Shown piece after piece: positions 43,914-54,698 of a stretch of 64,000 bases of DNA. Below the pieces are notes generated by a model, which was given only the letters and a program-made list of their open reading frames with translations, made no database searches and was not told the origin of the DNA. Positions within the stretch are counted from its first letter, which is position 1. Every line of letters starts with the position of its first letter. The translations under genes were made by a program, and so were the position numbers. The DNA is from Nocardioides malaquae (GTDB lineage: Bacteria; Actinomycetota; Actinomycetes; Propionibacteriales; Nocardioidaceae). The stretch lies in the NCBI RefSeq assembly GCF_015070385.1, contig NZ_JADCSA010000012.1:54439-118438 (forward strand). The letters run 5' to 3'.

Positions 43914-44717
43914 ATGGGCGGACGGGAGCGACTCGGAGAGATCCTGAAGGCCGTCGGAGTGGCACGCGCCGACGACGAGCTGCTGAGGCCGAACGGGGGT
44001 TCGGGCAGTGACGACGAGTGGGAGCCCGAGGAGGGCGAGGAGCTGAGGGGTGACGACCCGCGACTGCAGCTCCTGCCCGACCCGGCCACGGTCTTCGTCG
44101 CCGACCAGCCGTGGCTCGGCGACGTGCTGATGCCCGTGCTGCGCGTCGACCTGTCGGCCGTGGACCCCACGTGGTCAGGAAGCCTGCCAATCGTGGATCC
44201 GGTCGAGCCGGTGCATGACGTGCAGGGCAGTGTCGGTGACGAGACGGAGGAGTCCCACGACGACCACGCCTGCAACTCGTGGATGGCGCTGCGGCTGGAG
44301 CCGGACGGCCGGCTGCGGTTCCTCGGGCGGCGCACCTACTTCCTGCACGAGACGCTGCGCGAACGCGGTGAGCTGACGGGCTCCCCGGTCGAGGACCACT
44401 ACGTGCGTGACGCGTTGGACCGAGCGAAGGGCCAACTGCGTCTGCGTCGCACCGGCGGGAAGGGCGCGCAGGTGTTCACCCTCGGGGGCGAGCTCTACTG
44501 GGGCAACTGGACGGTCGTCGCCCCGCCTGCTGCCTACCGTTACGTCGAGCCGCACGACCACGCCGGCCCGCCGGGGGTGACGACGGCCGACGGTCGTCCG
44601 TTCCGCTTGGTCGGGCGGACGGACCGGTGGGCGTGGAACGACGAGTCCGTGGCCAGCCTGCTGGTGCTCTTCGAGCCCGAGACGCGCACCGTCCTCATGG
44701 CCGTCGAGTTCGACTGA
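43914..44717 (+). CDS. Hypothetical protein (267 aa)
   Basis: It begins MGGRERLGEILKAVGVA with an acidic stretch SDDEWEPEEGEE, then WLGDVLMPVLRVDLSAVDP, a histidine/acid-rich ESHDDHACNSWMALRL, a helix with RLRRTGGKGAQVF and GGELYWGNWTVVAPP, and a C-terminal RTDRWAWNDESVASLLVLFEPETRTVLMAVEF. No signal peptide or membrane segment is seen, and I recognise no family. ATG 43914 is preferred because TACGGT ends seven bases upstream. ATG 43890 would add eight residues but has no support. Confidence 0.6.
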   Translation: MGGRERLGEILKAVGVARADDELLRPNGGSGSDDEWEPEEGEELRGDDPRLQLLPDPATVFVADQPWLGDVLMPVLRVDLSAVDPTWSGSLPIVDPVEPVHDVQGSVGDETEESHDDHACNSWMALRLEPDGRLRFLGRRTYFLHETLRERGELTGSPVEDHYVRDALDRAKGQLRLRRTGGKGAQVFTLGGELYWGNWTVVAPPAAYRYVEPHDHAGPPGVTTADGRPFRLVGRTDRWAWNDESVASLLVLFEPETRTVLMAVEFD

Positions 44718-44774
44718 ACCACGTCGCGAGACGCTTGGCAGCCGGTGGTGAGTGGCCCCTGCCACACTGTCCTG

Positions 44775-45668
44775 ATGGCCCGACCACGACGCCTTCGCGA
44801 CCTGTCCGGACTGAACGTCTTCATCACCGGTGCCGCCAGCGGGATCGGCCGCGCCACCGCCGAGCTGGCTGCCTTCCGGGGCGCGGTGCTCCACCTGACC
44901 GACCGCGACGCACCCCGGCTCGAGGAGGTCGCCGCCGCCGTCCGGCAGCGCGGCGGCACGGTGGCGTATGCCGGGGCCGCCGACGTCTCCGACCTCGCGG
45001 CCGTGCGTCGGGTCGCCGACGAGGTCACCGCGACGTCCGGGCCGATGGACGTGGTGATGAACATCGCCGGCATCTCCACCTGGGGCACCGTGCAGAGCCT
45101 CGAGCACCACCACTGGCAGCGCCTCGTCGACGTCAACCTGATGGGGCCGATCCACGTCATCGAGGCCTTCGTCCCGCCGATGGTCGAGGCGGGGCGCGGT
45201 GGCCACCTCGTCAACGTGTCGTCGGCCGCGGGGATCATCGGGATGCCGTGGCACGCGGCGTACAGCGCCAGCAAGTTCGGGGTGCGCGGCGTCTCGGAGG
45301 TGCTCCGCTTCGACCTCGCCCGCCACGGGATCGGGGTCAGCCTCGTCTGCCCCGGCGGCGTCGCGACCCCGCTGACCGAGACCGTCACCATCGCCGGCAT
45401 CGACAAGGCCAGCCCGCGCTTCGAGAAGCTGCACGCCCGTTTCCGGTCCCGCGCGGTGACGCCGGAGCAGGCGGCCGAGGCGATCCTCGCCGGCGTGCGG
45501 CGCAACCGCTACTGGGTCTACACCTCGCCCGACATCCGGGTCATCCACTGGATCCAGCGGCACCTGCCGTGGCTCTACGTGCTGGCGATGCGGGGCCTGA
45601 GTGCCGGCGCCAACCGGGCGCTGCCCGACGTCGGTCGGGCCCGGCGGAGCGAGGAGTGGTCACGATGA
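44775..45668 (+). CDS. Short-chain dehydrogenase/reductase
   Basis: A 297-residue SDR: ITGAASGIG near residues 18-26, an Asp after strand 2 (TDRDAPRL), NIAGISTWG, VNVSSAAG, catalytic YSASKFG, and CPGGVATPL. The C-terminal ~45 residues (RNRYWVYTSPDIRVIHWIQRHLPWLYVLAMRG) contain a hydrophobic helix that may associate with membranes, as in several actinobacterial SDRs. The substrate is unknown. The stop overlaps the start of the following gene by 4 bp (ATGA). Confidence 0.88.
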   Translation: MARPRRLRDLSGLNVFITGAASGIGRATAELAAFRGAVLHLTDRDAPRLEEVAAAVRQRGGTVAYAGAADVSDLAAVRRVADEVTATSGPMDVVMNIAGISTWGTVQSLEHHHWQRLVDVNLMGPIHVIEAFVPPMVEAGRGGHLVNVSSAAGIIGMPWHAAYSASKFGVRGVSEVLRFDLARHGIGVSLVCPGGVATPLTETVTIAGIDKASPRFEKLHARFRSRAVTPEQAAEAILAGVRRNRYWVYTSPDIRVIHWIQRHLPWLYVLAMRGLSAGANRALPDVGRARRSEEWSR

Positions 45669-46210
45669 GTCCCGGTACGCCCCGGATCACCCCCGGCAGC
45701 TGGCGCGAGGTCGGGCCGGTGGTGGCCGGGTTCGCCAAGATCGCCGGGCGAGTGACCGGCACCGAGCCGCCCGCCATCTTCCTCACCCTGGGCCGCAACC
45801 GTGGCCTTTTCTGGGGATGGCTCCACTTCGCTGGTCGGTTGATGCCCGGAGGGCGGCTGCCGCGTCGCGAGACCGAGCTGGTGATCCTCCGGGTCGCGAC
45901 GCTCGCAGGTTCGGACTACGAGTTCAGCCACCACGCCCGTCTGGGGAGGCGGGCCGGGATCGGCCCCGCCGAGCTGGAGCGGGTCGTGGCCGGTCCGGAG
46001 GCCGAGGGCTGGACGCCCCGCGAGCGCCTGCTGCTCGAGGTGACCGACGAGCTGCACCACGAGCGCGACCTCTCCGACGCCACCTGGGCCCGGCTGCGTC
46101 AGGATCTCGACGAGCGCACCTGCATCGAGGTGCTCCTGCTGGTCGGGCACTACCAGATGCTCGCCCAGACACTCGGCACGCTGCGGGTCCAGCCCGACCG
46201 CGACCGCTGA
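45665..46210 (+). CDS. Carboxymuconolactone decarboxylase-family (AhpD-like) protein
   Basis: This 181-residue helical protein shows the CMD family pattern: LPRRETELVILRVATLAGSDYEFSHHARLGRRAGI, followed by a second helix set ERTCIEVLLLVGHYQMLAQTL. Typical AhpD enzymes carry a CxxC pair, while here the corresponding part reads GSDYEFSHH without cysteines, so a thiol peroxidase role is unlikely. Related proteins act as lactone decarboxylases or are uncharacterised. Coupling to the preceding SDR by a 4-bp overlap suggests a shared catabolic step. Confidence 0.8.
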   Translation: MSPGTPRITPGSWREVGPVVAGFAKIAGRVTGTEPPAIFLTLGRNRGLFWGWLHFAGRLMPGGRLPRRETELVILRVATLAGSDYEFSHHARLGRRAGIGPAELERVVAGPEAEGWTPRERLLLEVTDELHHERDLSDATWARLRQDLDERTCIEVLLLVGHYQMLAQTLGTLRVQPDRDR

Positions 46211-46227
46211 TCCCTGTACCCCAACGA

Positions 46228-46283
46228 CAACTGGCGAGAAGATGACGTTCCTTGCGAGGAAGACGTCATCTTCTCGCCAGTTG
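46228..46283. terminator. Long perfect hairpin between convergent genes
   Basis: CAACTGGCGAGAAGATGACG (46228-46247) pairs perfectly with its complement at 46264-46283, and the stem continues inwards through TTCCT/AGGAA with a small bulge, closing on TGCG. About 25 paired positions. It lies between the CMD-family gene and ppa and works as a hairpin in both directions. Confidence 0.8.
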
Positions 46284-46309
46284 CGAGAAGGCTCGTGGAG
46301 CCGGGTGAC

Positions 46310-46810
46310 TCAGTGGCCGCCGGGCTTGAAGCGGTCGAAGGAGGCGCGGACCTCGGCCTCGGCCTCGGCGCGGCCGACCCAGTCAGCACCCTCGACCGAC
46401 TTGCCGGGCTCGAGGTCCTTGTAGACCTCGAAGAAGTGCTGGATCTCCAGGCGGTCGAACTTCGACACGTGGTTGATGTCGCGCAGGTGCTCCAGGCGCG
46501 GGTCGGAGGACGGCACGCAGAGGACCTTGTCGTCGCCGCCGGCCTCGTCGGTCATGCGGAACATGCCGATCGCGCGGCACTTGATCAGGCAGCCCGGGAA
46601 GGTGGGCGACTGCAGGATGACCATGGCGTCGAGCGGGTCGCCGTCCTGGCCGAGGGTGTTCTCGATGTAGCCGTAGTCGGTCGGGTAGGCCGTCGAGGTG
46701 AAGAGCATGCGGTCCAGGCGCAGGCGCCCGGACTCGTGGTCGACCTCGTACTTGTTGCGCTCACCCTTGGGGATCTCGACCAGCACGTCGAACTCCAGCA
46801 CCGCATTCAC
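46310..46810 (-). CDS. ppa: Inorganic pyrophosphatase (family I)
   Basis: It hydrolyses pyrophosphate to phosphate. The 166-residue protein begins at GTG ([24 protein letters not shown]) and contains the catalytic acidic cluster in [11 protein letters not shown], then [13 protein letters not shown] and the C-terminal [13 protein letters not shown] motif with an essential Lys. This is the family I soluble enzyme in full. The GTG start has CACGAT, a weak -10-like sequence, six bases upstream. The gene is divergent from dacB, as in mycobacteria. Confidence 0.95.
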   Translation of the reverse strand: MNAVLEFDVLVEIPKGERNKYEVDHESGRLRLDRMLFTSTAYPTDYGYIENTLGQDGDPLDAMVILQSPTFPGCLIKCRAIGMFRMTDEAGGDDKVLCVPSSDPRLEHLRDINHVSKFDRLEIQHFFEVYKDLEPGKSVEGADWVGRAEAEAEVRASFDRFKPGGH

Positions 46811-46976
46811 CTCGTCATCGTGTTGCCTGCAAGACTTGTCGGGGATGCGCGTGGTGCGGTGTCCCCCGGCTGCGCACGTGGGTCCGACCGGGTGTCCGGG
46901 CGGGGTCACCGACGCGCTGCCGCCGCTCAGTGTCGCGCACAATGGCCCCCGACACACATTCGGGAGGAACCCACCA

Positions 46977-48470
46977 GTGGCGAGACGTGAGACAGGTCAC
47001 ACTACGGGGTCGCGTCGACCGCGCACCGGCCCCGGCGCCGTGGCCCTGACGCTGCCGGTGCTGCTGGTCCTCGCGCTGCTCGCCCTGGCCGTGGTCGCCG
47101 ACGACCGGCGGTGGGGGCCGACCCACCTTGGCTGGCGTGGCGGCGACCCGGCGGTCGACCCTGCCGCGGTCGCCCTGCCCGCCGGCCTCGACCTGCCGGA
47201 GGTCGCCGACCCGCCGCCGGTGGCCGAGCCCGCCGCTCCCGACGGGGTCGACCTCGCTGCGGTCCGCAAGGCCCTGGCGCGCCCTCTGCGTGACGCCGAC
47301 CTCGGCCCGCACGTCGTGGCCGCCGTGGCCTCGCTCGACGGCCCCGGCATCGCCCTGCAGCGGGGCCGCGACCCGCTCGTGCCGGCCTCCACCACCAAGC
47401 TGCTGACCGCCACCGCCGCCCTGGCCGCCCTCGGCCCCGACGCCACCTTCGAGACCACCGTGGTGACCGGCGACGCCTCCGACCAGGTGGTGCTGGTCGG
47501 CGGCGGCGACCCCCTGCTCGCCGCCGAGCCGGCCGACCCCGAGGGCGACGTCTGGCCCGTCCGCGCCGACGTGGCCACCCTCGCCGCCGAGACCGCTGCC
47601 GCCCTGCGCGAGCGGGGCGTACGCCGGGTGCAGGTGCGCTATGACGACTCGCTCTTTGCGGGGCCCGCGGTCAACCCACGGTGGGAGCCGTCCTACGTGC
47701 CCGACCAGGTGGTCACGCCGACCAGCGCGCTGTGGGTGGACGGCGGCCGCGACCCCAGCGGCTGGGGGCGGGTGGGCGACGCGCCCCGCGCCGCCGCCAC
47801 CACCTTCGCCGACGCCCTGCGCGACGAGGGCGTACGGGTCTCGCGGGTCCGGGCCGGTCGCGCTCCCGAAGGCTCTGAGCAGCTCGCCGCGGTGAGCTCA
47901 CCGCCGCTGGACCAGGTCGTGCAGTGGCTGGTCGACGTCTCCGACAACGAGACCACCGAGGTGGTCCTGCGCCACGTCGGTCTCGCGGTGGTGGGGGAGG
48001 GCAGCACGCGCGCCGGCCTGGACGCCGTGCGGACCGTGCTCGCCGACCTGGGGGTCGACGAGACCGGCCTCGAGCTCCACGACGGCTCCGGACTGTCGCG
48101 CGACAACGGGTTCGCCGCCCGCACGCTCGTCGACGTGCTGCGGGTCGCGGCGTCGGATGACCACCCCGAGCTGCGGGCCGTCATCGAGGGGCTGCCCGTC
48201 GCCGGCTTCACCGGCTCGCTGGCCGCCCGCTTCTCCGAGGACGCGTCCGACGGCGGCCTGGGGCGGGTGCGCGCCAAGACCGGCACCCTGACCGGGGTGC
48301 ACGCCCTGGCCGGCCTGGTCACCGGCGCCGACGGGGTGCCGATGGTGGTCGTGCTCGCCGCCGACCGGGTCGCGGCCGACAAGAGCCTCGACGCTCGCGC
48401 CGCGCTCGACCGGGCCGCGGCCGCCCTGGCGACCTGCGCGTGCGGATCGGCCACTGGGTCCGACGGCTAG
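46977..48470 (+). CDS. dacB: D-alanyl-D-alanine carboxypeptidase/endopeptidase (PBP4/DacB)
   Basis: A 497-residue serine penicillin-binding protein of class C. An N-terminal membrane anchor lies at residues ~20-38 ([19 protein letters not shown]), then a proline-rich spacer and the catalytic domain with SxxK in [10 protein letters not shown], SxN in VSDNETTE, and KTG in RAKTGTLTG. All three active-site motifs are intact. It trims or cross-cleaves peptidoglycan stem peptides outside the membrane. The GTG start is preceded by GGGAGGAA. It lies divergent from ppa and upstream of the DUF2342-tilS-hpt block. Confidence 0.94.
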   Translation: MARRETGHTTGSRRPRTGPGAVALTLPVLLVLALLALAVVADDRRWGPTHLGWRGGDPAVDPAAVALPAGLDLPEVADPPPVAEPAAPDGVDLAAVRKALARPLRDADLGPHVVAAVASLDGPGIALQRGRDPLVPASTTKLLTATAALAALGPDATFETTVVTGDASDQVVLVGGGDPLLAAEPADPEGDVWPVRADVATLAAETAAALRERGVRRVQVRYDDSLFAGPAVNPRWEPSYVPDQVVTPTSALWVDGGRDPSGWGRVGDAPRAAATTFADALRDEGVRVSRVRAGRAPEGSEQLAAVSSPPLDQVVQWLVDVSDNETTEVVLRHVGLAVVGEGSTRAGLDAVRTVLADLGVDETGLELHDGSGLSRDNGFAARTLVDVLRVAASDDHPELRAVIEGLPVAGFTGSLAARFSEDASDGGLGRVRAKTGTLTGVHALAGLVTGADGVPMVVVLAADRVAADKSLDARAALDRAAAALATCACGSATGSDG

Positions 48471-48473
48471 GGT
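48468..48473 (+). promoter_or_regulatory. -10 hexamer overlapping the dacB stop codon
   Basis: TAGGGT includes the dacB TAG stop and ends 7 nt before ATG 48481, suggesting a leaderless transcript for the DUF2342 gene. Confidence 0.5.
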
Positions 48474-48480
48474 CGCGAGC

Positions 48481-49542
48481 ATGACGGAGAACGCCGGCGG
48501 GTCCGCGCAGATGGTCGACTGGGAGTTCGCCGCGACCGTGGGGGCGCGCACGGCGCCGGCTCCCCCCCAGGTGGCGGCCCACGAGGCCGAGGCGACCGTG
48601 CGCGAACTGCGCGAGGGCGCCCGTCGCTCGACCGACCTGGTGCGCGACTTCACCGGCCTGGAGGCGGGCGGTGGCCCCGAGGCCCCGGTGCTGGTGGTCG
48701 ACCGGCCCGGTTGGATCCGCGCCAACACCGAGTCGTTCGCCTCCCTGATGGATCCCCTGGTCGAGAAGCTGACCCAGAAGCGGGGGGCGCCCCGGCCGGG
48801 CAGCGTGACCCACGCGGTCGGGTCGCGGGTCACCGGCGCGGAGGTGGGCGGACTGCTCTCCTTCCTCTCCTCCAAGGTGCTGGGCCAGTTCGACCCCTTC
48901 CACGGCGAGGCCGGCCGGCTGCTGCTGGTCGCGCCCAACCTGGTGCACCTGGAGCGCGAGCTCGAGGTCGACCCCACCGACTTCCGGCTCTGGGTCTGCC
49001 TGCACGAGGAGACCCATCGGGTGCAGTTCACCGCCGTGCCGTGGATGCGTGAGCACCTGCGTGGGTTGGTCGGTGAGGCCAGCGGTTCGGTGGACCCCCA
49101 GATCGTGCTGGGCGACCTCGTCAAGCGGGTCGCGCAGGTGGCCCGTGGCGAGGCGAAGGACAACTCGCTGGTCGAGCTGCTGAGCAGCCCGGAGCAGCGC
49201 GAGCTGCTCGACCGGGTCACCGGTGTGATGTCGCTGCTCGAGGGGCACGCCGACGTGGTGATGGACGGCGTCGGACCGTCGGTGATCCCGTCGGTGCGAC
49301 AGATCCGTCGCAAGTTCACGACGCGTCGCGCCGGCCTGGGCACCGTCGACCGGATGGTGCGCCGGCTGCTGGGCCTCGACGCCAAGATGGCGCAGTACCG
49401 CGACGGGGCCGTCTTCGTCCGTGAGGTCGTCGACACCGTTGGCATGGAGGGCTTCAACGCCGTGTGGAGCGGGCCTGAGGCGCTGCCGTCGCGGGCCGAG
49501 ATCCACGACCCGGCGACGTGGGTCGCCCGGGTGCACGGATGA
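48481..49542 (+). CDS. DUF2342 zinc-dependent metalloprotease-like protein
   Basis: A 353-residue protein of the actinobacterial DUF2342 (zincin_2) family. The metal motif HEETHR with the HExxH zinc ligands lies near residue 179, after LVAPNLVHLERELEVDPTDFRLWVCL, and the third ligand region is EGHADVVMDGVG near residue 256. No signal peptide is present, so it is cytoplasmic. Its substrate is unknown; some relatives were linked by genome context to coenzyme F420. The place between dacB and tilS is conserved in mycobacteria (Rv3626c). Confidence 0.88.
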   Translation: MTENAGGSAQMVDWEFAATVGARTAPAPPQVAAHEAEATVRELREGARRSTDLVRDFTGLEAGGGPEAPVLVVDRPGWIRANTESFASLMDPLVEKLTQKRGAPRPGSVTHAVGSRVTGAEVGGLLSFLSSKVLGQFDPFHGEAGRLLLVAPNLVHLERELEVDPTDFRLWVCLHEETHRVQFTAVPWMREHLRGLVGEASGSVDPQIVLGDLVKRVAQVARGEAKDNSLVELLSSPEQRELLDRVTGVMSLLEGHADVVMDGVGPSVIPSVRQIRRKFTTRRAGLGTVDRMVRRLLGLDAKMAQYRDGAVFVREVVDTVGMEGFNAVWSGPEALPSRAEIHDPATWVARVHG

Positions 49543-49566
49543 GCAGGGTCCACGGGTGAGCGCGCC

Positions 49567-50547
49567 ATGAGGCTGCACCCCGCGGTCGCGGCGGTGCGCC
49601 GGGGCGTACGCCAGTGCCTCGCCGACCTGCCGCCTGCCGACGACCGGGTGGTGCTCGTGGCCTGCAGCGGCGGCGCGGACTCGCTCGCCCTGCTGGCGGC
49701 GACCGTCTTCGAGGCTCGTGCGAGCGGCGACCGGGTGGTCGGTGTGACCGTCGACCACGGGTTGCAGGAAGGATCGACTGACCAGGCCCGCCACACGGTC
49801 GCGCAGATGCAGGCGCTGGGCGCCGACGAGACGTTCGCGGTCTCCGTCACCGTCGAGGGCGCCGGGCAGGGCCCCGAGGCCGCCGCCCGGCAGGCGCGCT
49901 ACGCCGTGCTCGACCAGGTCGCCGACCGGGTCGGGGCGGGCGCGATCCTGCTGGGGCACACCCTCGACGACCAGGCCGAGACGGTGCTGCTCGGGTTGAC
50001 CCGCGGCAGCGGCGGCCGCTCGATCGCGGGGATGCGACGCGGCTTCGACCGCTACCGTCGCCCGCTGCTCGACGTCCGGCGGGAGGAGACGGAGGCGGCG
50101 TGCGTGGCCGAGGGCATCGCCTTCTGGAGCGACCCGCACAACGCTGACCCCCGCTTCCTGCGCTCGCGGGTGCGCCTGGACGTGATGCCGGTGCTCGAGG
50201 ACCACCTCGGACCCGGGGTCGCGGAGACGCTGGCGCGCACCGCCGACTCCCTGCGCACCGACATGGAGGCGCTCGACGAGCTCACCGAGGAGTGGTTGAC
50301 CCGCGCCGACGCGCTGCAGGTCGCCGCCCTCGCGACCCTGCCCACGGCCGTACGCCGTCGCGTGCTGCGCGCGGCTGCCGTGCGGGCGGGCGCCCTCGAC
50401 GCCGAGCTCTTCCACTCCCACGTGCTCGCCACCGACGAGCTCGTCACCGCGTGGCGGGGCCAGAAGTGGATCGACCTGCCGGGTCACCTGAGGGCCCTGA
50501 GGCGTGACGGAGCGGTGGTGTTCGAGGGCTCGATGCCGGCCGACTGA
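49567..50547 (+). CDS. tilS: tRNA(Ile)-lysidine synthase
   Basis: It modifies C34 of the CAU-anticodon tRNA-Ile with lysine so that it reads AUA. The ATP-pyrophosphatase loop SGGADSLALLA starts near residue 34; VDHGLQEGS, the GHTLDDQAET motif and the RFLRSRVRLDVMP motif of TilS follow. At 326 residues it is the short actinobacterial form without the long C-terminal tRNA-binding domains of E. coli TilS. It lies 24 bp after the DUF2342 gene and 30 bp before hpt. Confidence 0.93.
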   Translation: MRLHPAVAAVRRGVRQCLADLPPADDRVVLVACSGGADSLALLAATVFEARASGDRVVGVTVDHGLQEGSTDQARHTVAQMQALGADETFAVSVTVEGAGQGPEAAARQARYAVLDQVADRVGAGAILLGHTLDDQAETVLLGLTRGSGGRSIAGMRRGFDRYRRPLLDVRREETEAACVAEGIAFWSDPHNADPRFLRSRVRLDVMPVLEDHLGPGVAETLARTADSLRTDMEALDELTEEWLTRADALQVAALATLPTAVRRRVLRAAAVRAGALDAELFHSHVLATDELVTAWRGQKWIDLPGHLRALRRDGAVVFEGSMPAD

Positions 50548-50563
50548 GGCCCGGCGCTGCCTG

Positions 50564-50569
50564 TATCGT
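50564..50569 (+). promoter_or_regulatory. -10 hexamer, leaderless hpt
   Basis: TATCGT ends 8 nt before the ATG at 50578. Confidence 0.4.
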
Positions 50570-50577
50570 CAGGGCGC

Positions 50578-51129
50578 ATGGAGTCCTCCCACGTCGAAGA
50601 CGATCTGGTCAACATCCTCTTCACCGAGGCGCAGATCCAGGAACGGCTCGCCGAGATGGCCGTCCGGATCGCCGAGGACTACGAGGGCCGCGACCTGCTG
50701 GTCGTGGGCGTGCTGCGCGGCGCCGTCATGGTGATGGCCGACCTGGCCCGCGCCCTGCCCCGCCACGTCGAGATGGACTGGATGGCGATCTCCTCCTACG
50801 GCTCCGGCACGAAGTCGTCGGGCGTGGTGCGCATCCTCAAGGACCTCGACACCGACATCTCGGGTCGCCACGTGCTCGTGGTCGACGAGATCATCGACAC
50901 CGGCCTGACCCTGTCGTGGCTGGTCAACTCCCTGGGCACCCGCAACCCGGCCTCGGTGGAGATCGCCACCCTGCTGCGCAAGCCGGAGGCGCTGTCGATG
51001 CCGGTGGAGCCGAAGTACGTCGGCTGGGACATCCCCAACGAGTTCGTCGTCGGCTACGGCCTGGACTTCAACGAGAAGTACCGCAACCTGCGCGACATCG
51101 GCACGCTGGCGCCGCACGTCTACTCCTGA
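50578..51129 (+). CDS. hpt: Hypoxanthine phosphoribosyltransferase
   Basis: It salvages hypoxanthine and guanine using PRPP. The 183-residue protein has VVGVLRGAVMVMADLARAL, the flexible-loop SSYGSGTKSSG with conserved Ser-Tyr, the PRPP motif VVDEIIDTGLTL, and the C-terminal VGWDIPNEFVVGYGLDFNEKYRNL base-binding segment. Every conserved feature is present. The pairing with tilS upstream and ftsH downstream is a widely conserved order; here a lipoprotein gene separates hpt from ftsH. Confidence 0.96.
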   Translation: MESSHVEDDLVNILFTEAQIQERLAEMAVRIAEDYEGRDLLVVGVLRGAVMVMADLARALPRHVEMDWMAISSYGSGTKSSGVVRILKDLDTDISGRHVLVVDEIIDTGLTLSWLVNSLGTRNPASVEIATLLRKPEALSMPVEPKYVGWDIPNEFVVGYGLDFNEKYRNLRDIGTLAPHVYS

Positions 51130-51172
51130 GGCGGAGCAGGCACGCAAGGGCGCAATCCGTGGTTTCGACGGC

Positions 51173-51781
51173 ATGAGCGCACGTCGCGTCGGGAAGAGCG
51201 CGTTGTTCGCCCCCCTCCTGGTCCTGGCGATGTCGTGCTCGTCCCCTCCGGAAAACCGCGCGGAATCCGGACCCCTCGAGTTCTACATGGGGGCCGGCGG
51301 CTCGGCCATCAATGCCCAGGACACACCCACATGGTGGGGGACCGTCGGACTCCCCCTGTGCTCGACTGAGCCAGTCACCATCGAACGCGTCGAGGTCGTG
51401 TGGTCAGGCGGCATCCTGGCGCAGGAGGAGTGGTTGTACGCCAGCCCTCGCGGGAGTCGCGAGGACGGCACGCACCGTCGGTTCGGCGCCGGCCCCGGCA
51501 AGCCGCCCACCATTCACGGCATGGACGACATGGACGAGTGGGTGGAGCCCGCACAGGGCACGCGGGTGGAGGCGCTTCCCTGTGACGTCGACGAACGCGC
51601 TGGCCGTTTTGCCGACCTGCTGGTGGCTGGCAGGACGGACGATCGCGGAGCGAAGGTGGAGCGGGTGTCGATCCTCTACACGACCGGTGACGGACAGAGC
51701 CATTCCGCCAGCACCTCTCGGTGGCAGATCACCTTGTGCGGCACCGAGATGCTCCAGGACCCGGACGACGGATGTTCCTAG
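51173..51781 (+). CDS. Putative lipoprotein between hpt and ftsH
   Basis: A 202-residue protein: basic MSARRVGK, hydrophobic core, and lipobox AMSC (Cys22). The mature part includes LEFYMGAGGSAINAQDTPTWWGTVGLPLC, EVVWSGGILAQEEWLY, and a Ser/Thr-rich C-terminus with QITLCGTEM. Three further Cys could pair outside the cell. I recognise no family. Codon choice is looser and AT-richer than in flanking genes (for example AATCCGG, GGTTTCG nearby), which may indicate a later arrival between the conserved hpt and ftsH genes. The start is uncertain, as the ribosome-binding site is weak. Confidence 0.65.
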   Translation: MSARRVGKSALFAPLLVLAMSCSSPPENRAESGPLEFYMGAGGSAINAQDTPTWWGTVGLPLCSTEPVTIERVEVVWSGGILAQEEWLYASPRGSREDGTHRRFGAGPGKPPTIHGMDDMDEWVEPAQGTRVEALPCDVDERAGRFADLLVAGRTDDRGAKVERVSILYTTGDGQSHSASTSRWQITLCGTEMLQDPDDGCS

Positions 51782-51987
51782 CCTCGATCCTCCGTCCCTC
51801 ATGCCTGAAGGCTGGTGACCTGCACGGATCGGTCGACGACCAGTGACGTGGCGACCGGTCATTTCGCTCTGCCTGCGAGAATGACCTCCGCGGTGGTGAC
51901 TGCTGCCGGCGCCCGACCGTCGTGGGCGTCGACGTGTAGCGTCACCGACGTCTCCTGGTCGGTCGACGTGAGAGTGGAAAGAAGCCT

Positions 51988-54080
<2,093 letters not shown>

Positions 54081-54081
<1 letters not shown>

Positions 54082-54698
54082 TGACCGACCCCGTCGTCCT
54101 CGTCGAACGCGATCCCGACGAGGTGCCCGACTTCGACCACGCGCGTGCCGAGGCCGCGGTGCGCGAGCTGCTCGCCGCGATGGGGGAGGACGTCGACCGC
54201 GAGGGCCTGCGCGACACGCCAGCACGCGTCGCCCGGGCGTACGCCGAGCTCACCGTCGGCCTGCGCCAGCGCCCCGAGGAGGTGCTGACCACCACCTTCG
54301 ACCTCGGGCACGACGAGATGGTGCTGGTCCGTGACATCGAGCTGTGGTCGATGTGCGAGCACCACCTGGTGCCCTTCACCGGGGTGGCGCACGTCGGCTA
54401 CATCCCGGCCGAGAGCGGCAAGATCACCGGTCTCTCCAAGCTGGCCCGGCTCGTCGACGTCTACGCCAAGCGCCCCCAGGTGCAGGAGCGGCTCACCACC
54501 CAGGTCGCCGACGCGATGACCGGCATCCTGGACGCCCGCGGCGTCATCGTGGTCATCGAGGCCGAGCACCTGTGCATGACGATGCGCGGCGTCCGCAAGG
54601 CCGGCGCCCGCACCATCACCTCCGCCGTCCGCGGCCAGATGCGTGACGCCGTCACCCGCACGGAGGCGATGGCCCTGATCCGGTCCGGGACGCGGTGA
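54081..54698 (+). CDS. folE: GTP cyclohydrolase I
   Basis: First enzyme of folate synthesis, turning GTP into dihydroneopterin triphosphate. The 205-residue protein has the zinc ligand set in MCEHHLVPF (Cys and His) and [12 protein letters not shown] (Cys), plus [34 protein letters not shown], the family signature. TSAVRG near the C-terminus contacts the substrate. The ATG shares a base with the ftsH stop (TGATG), and the stop overlaps the folP start by 4 bp. Confidence 0.97.
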
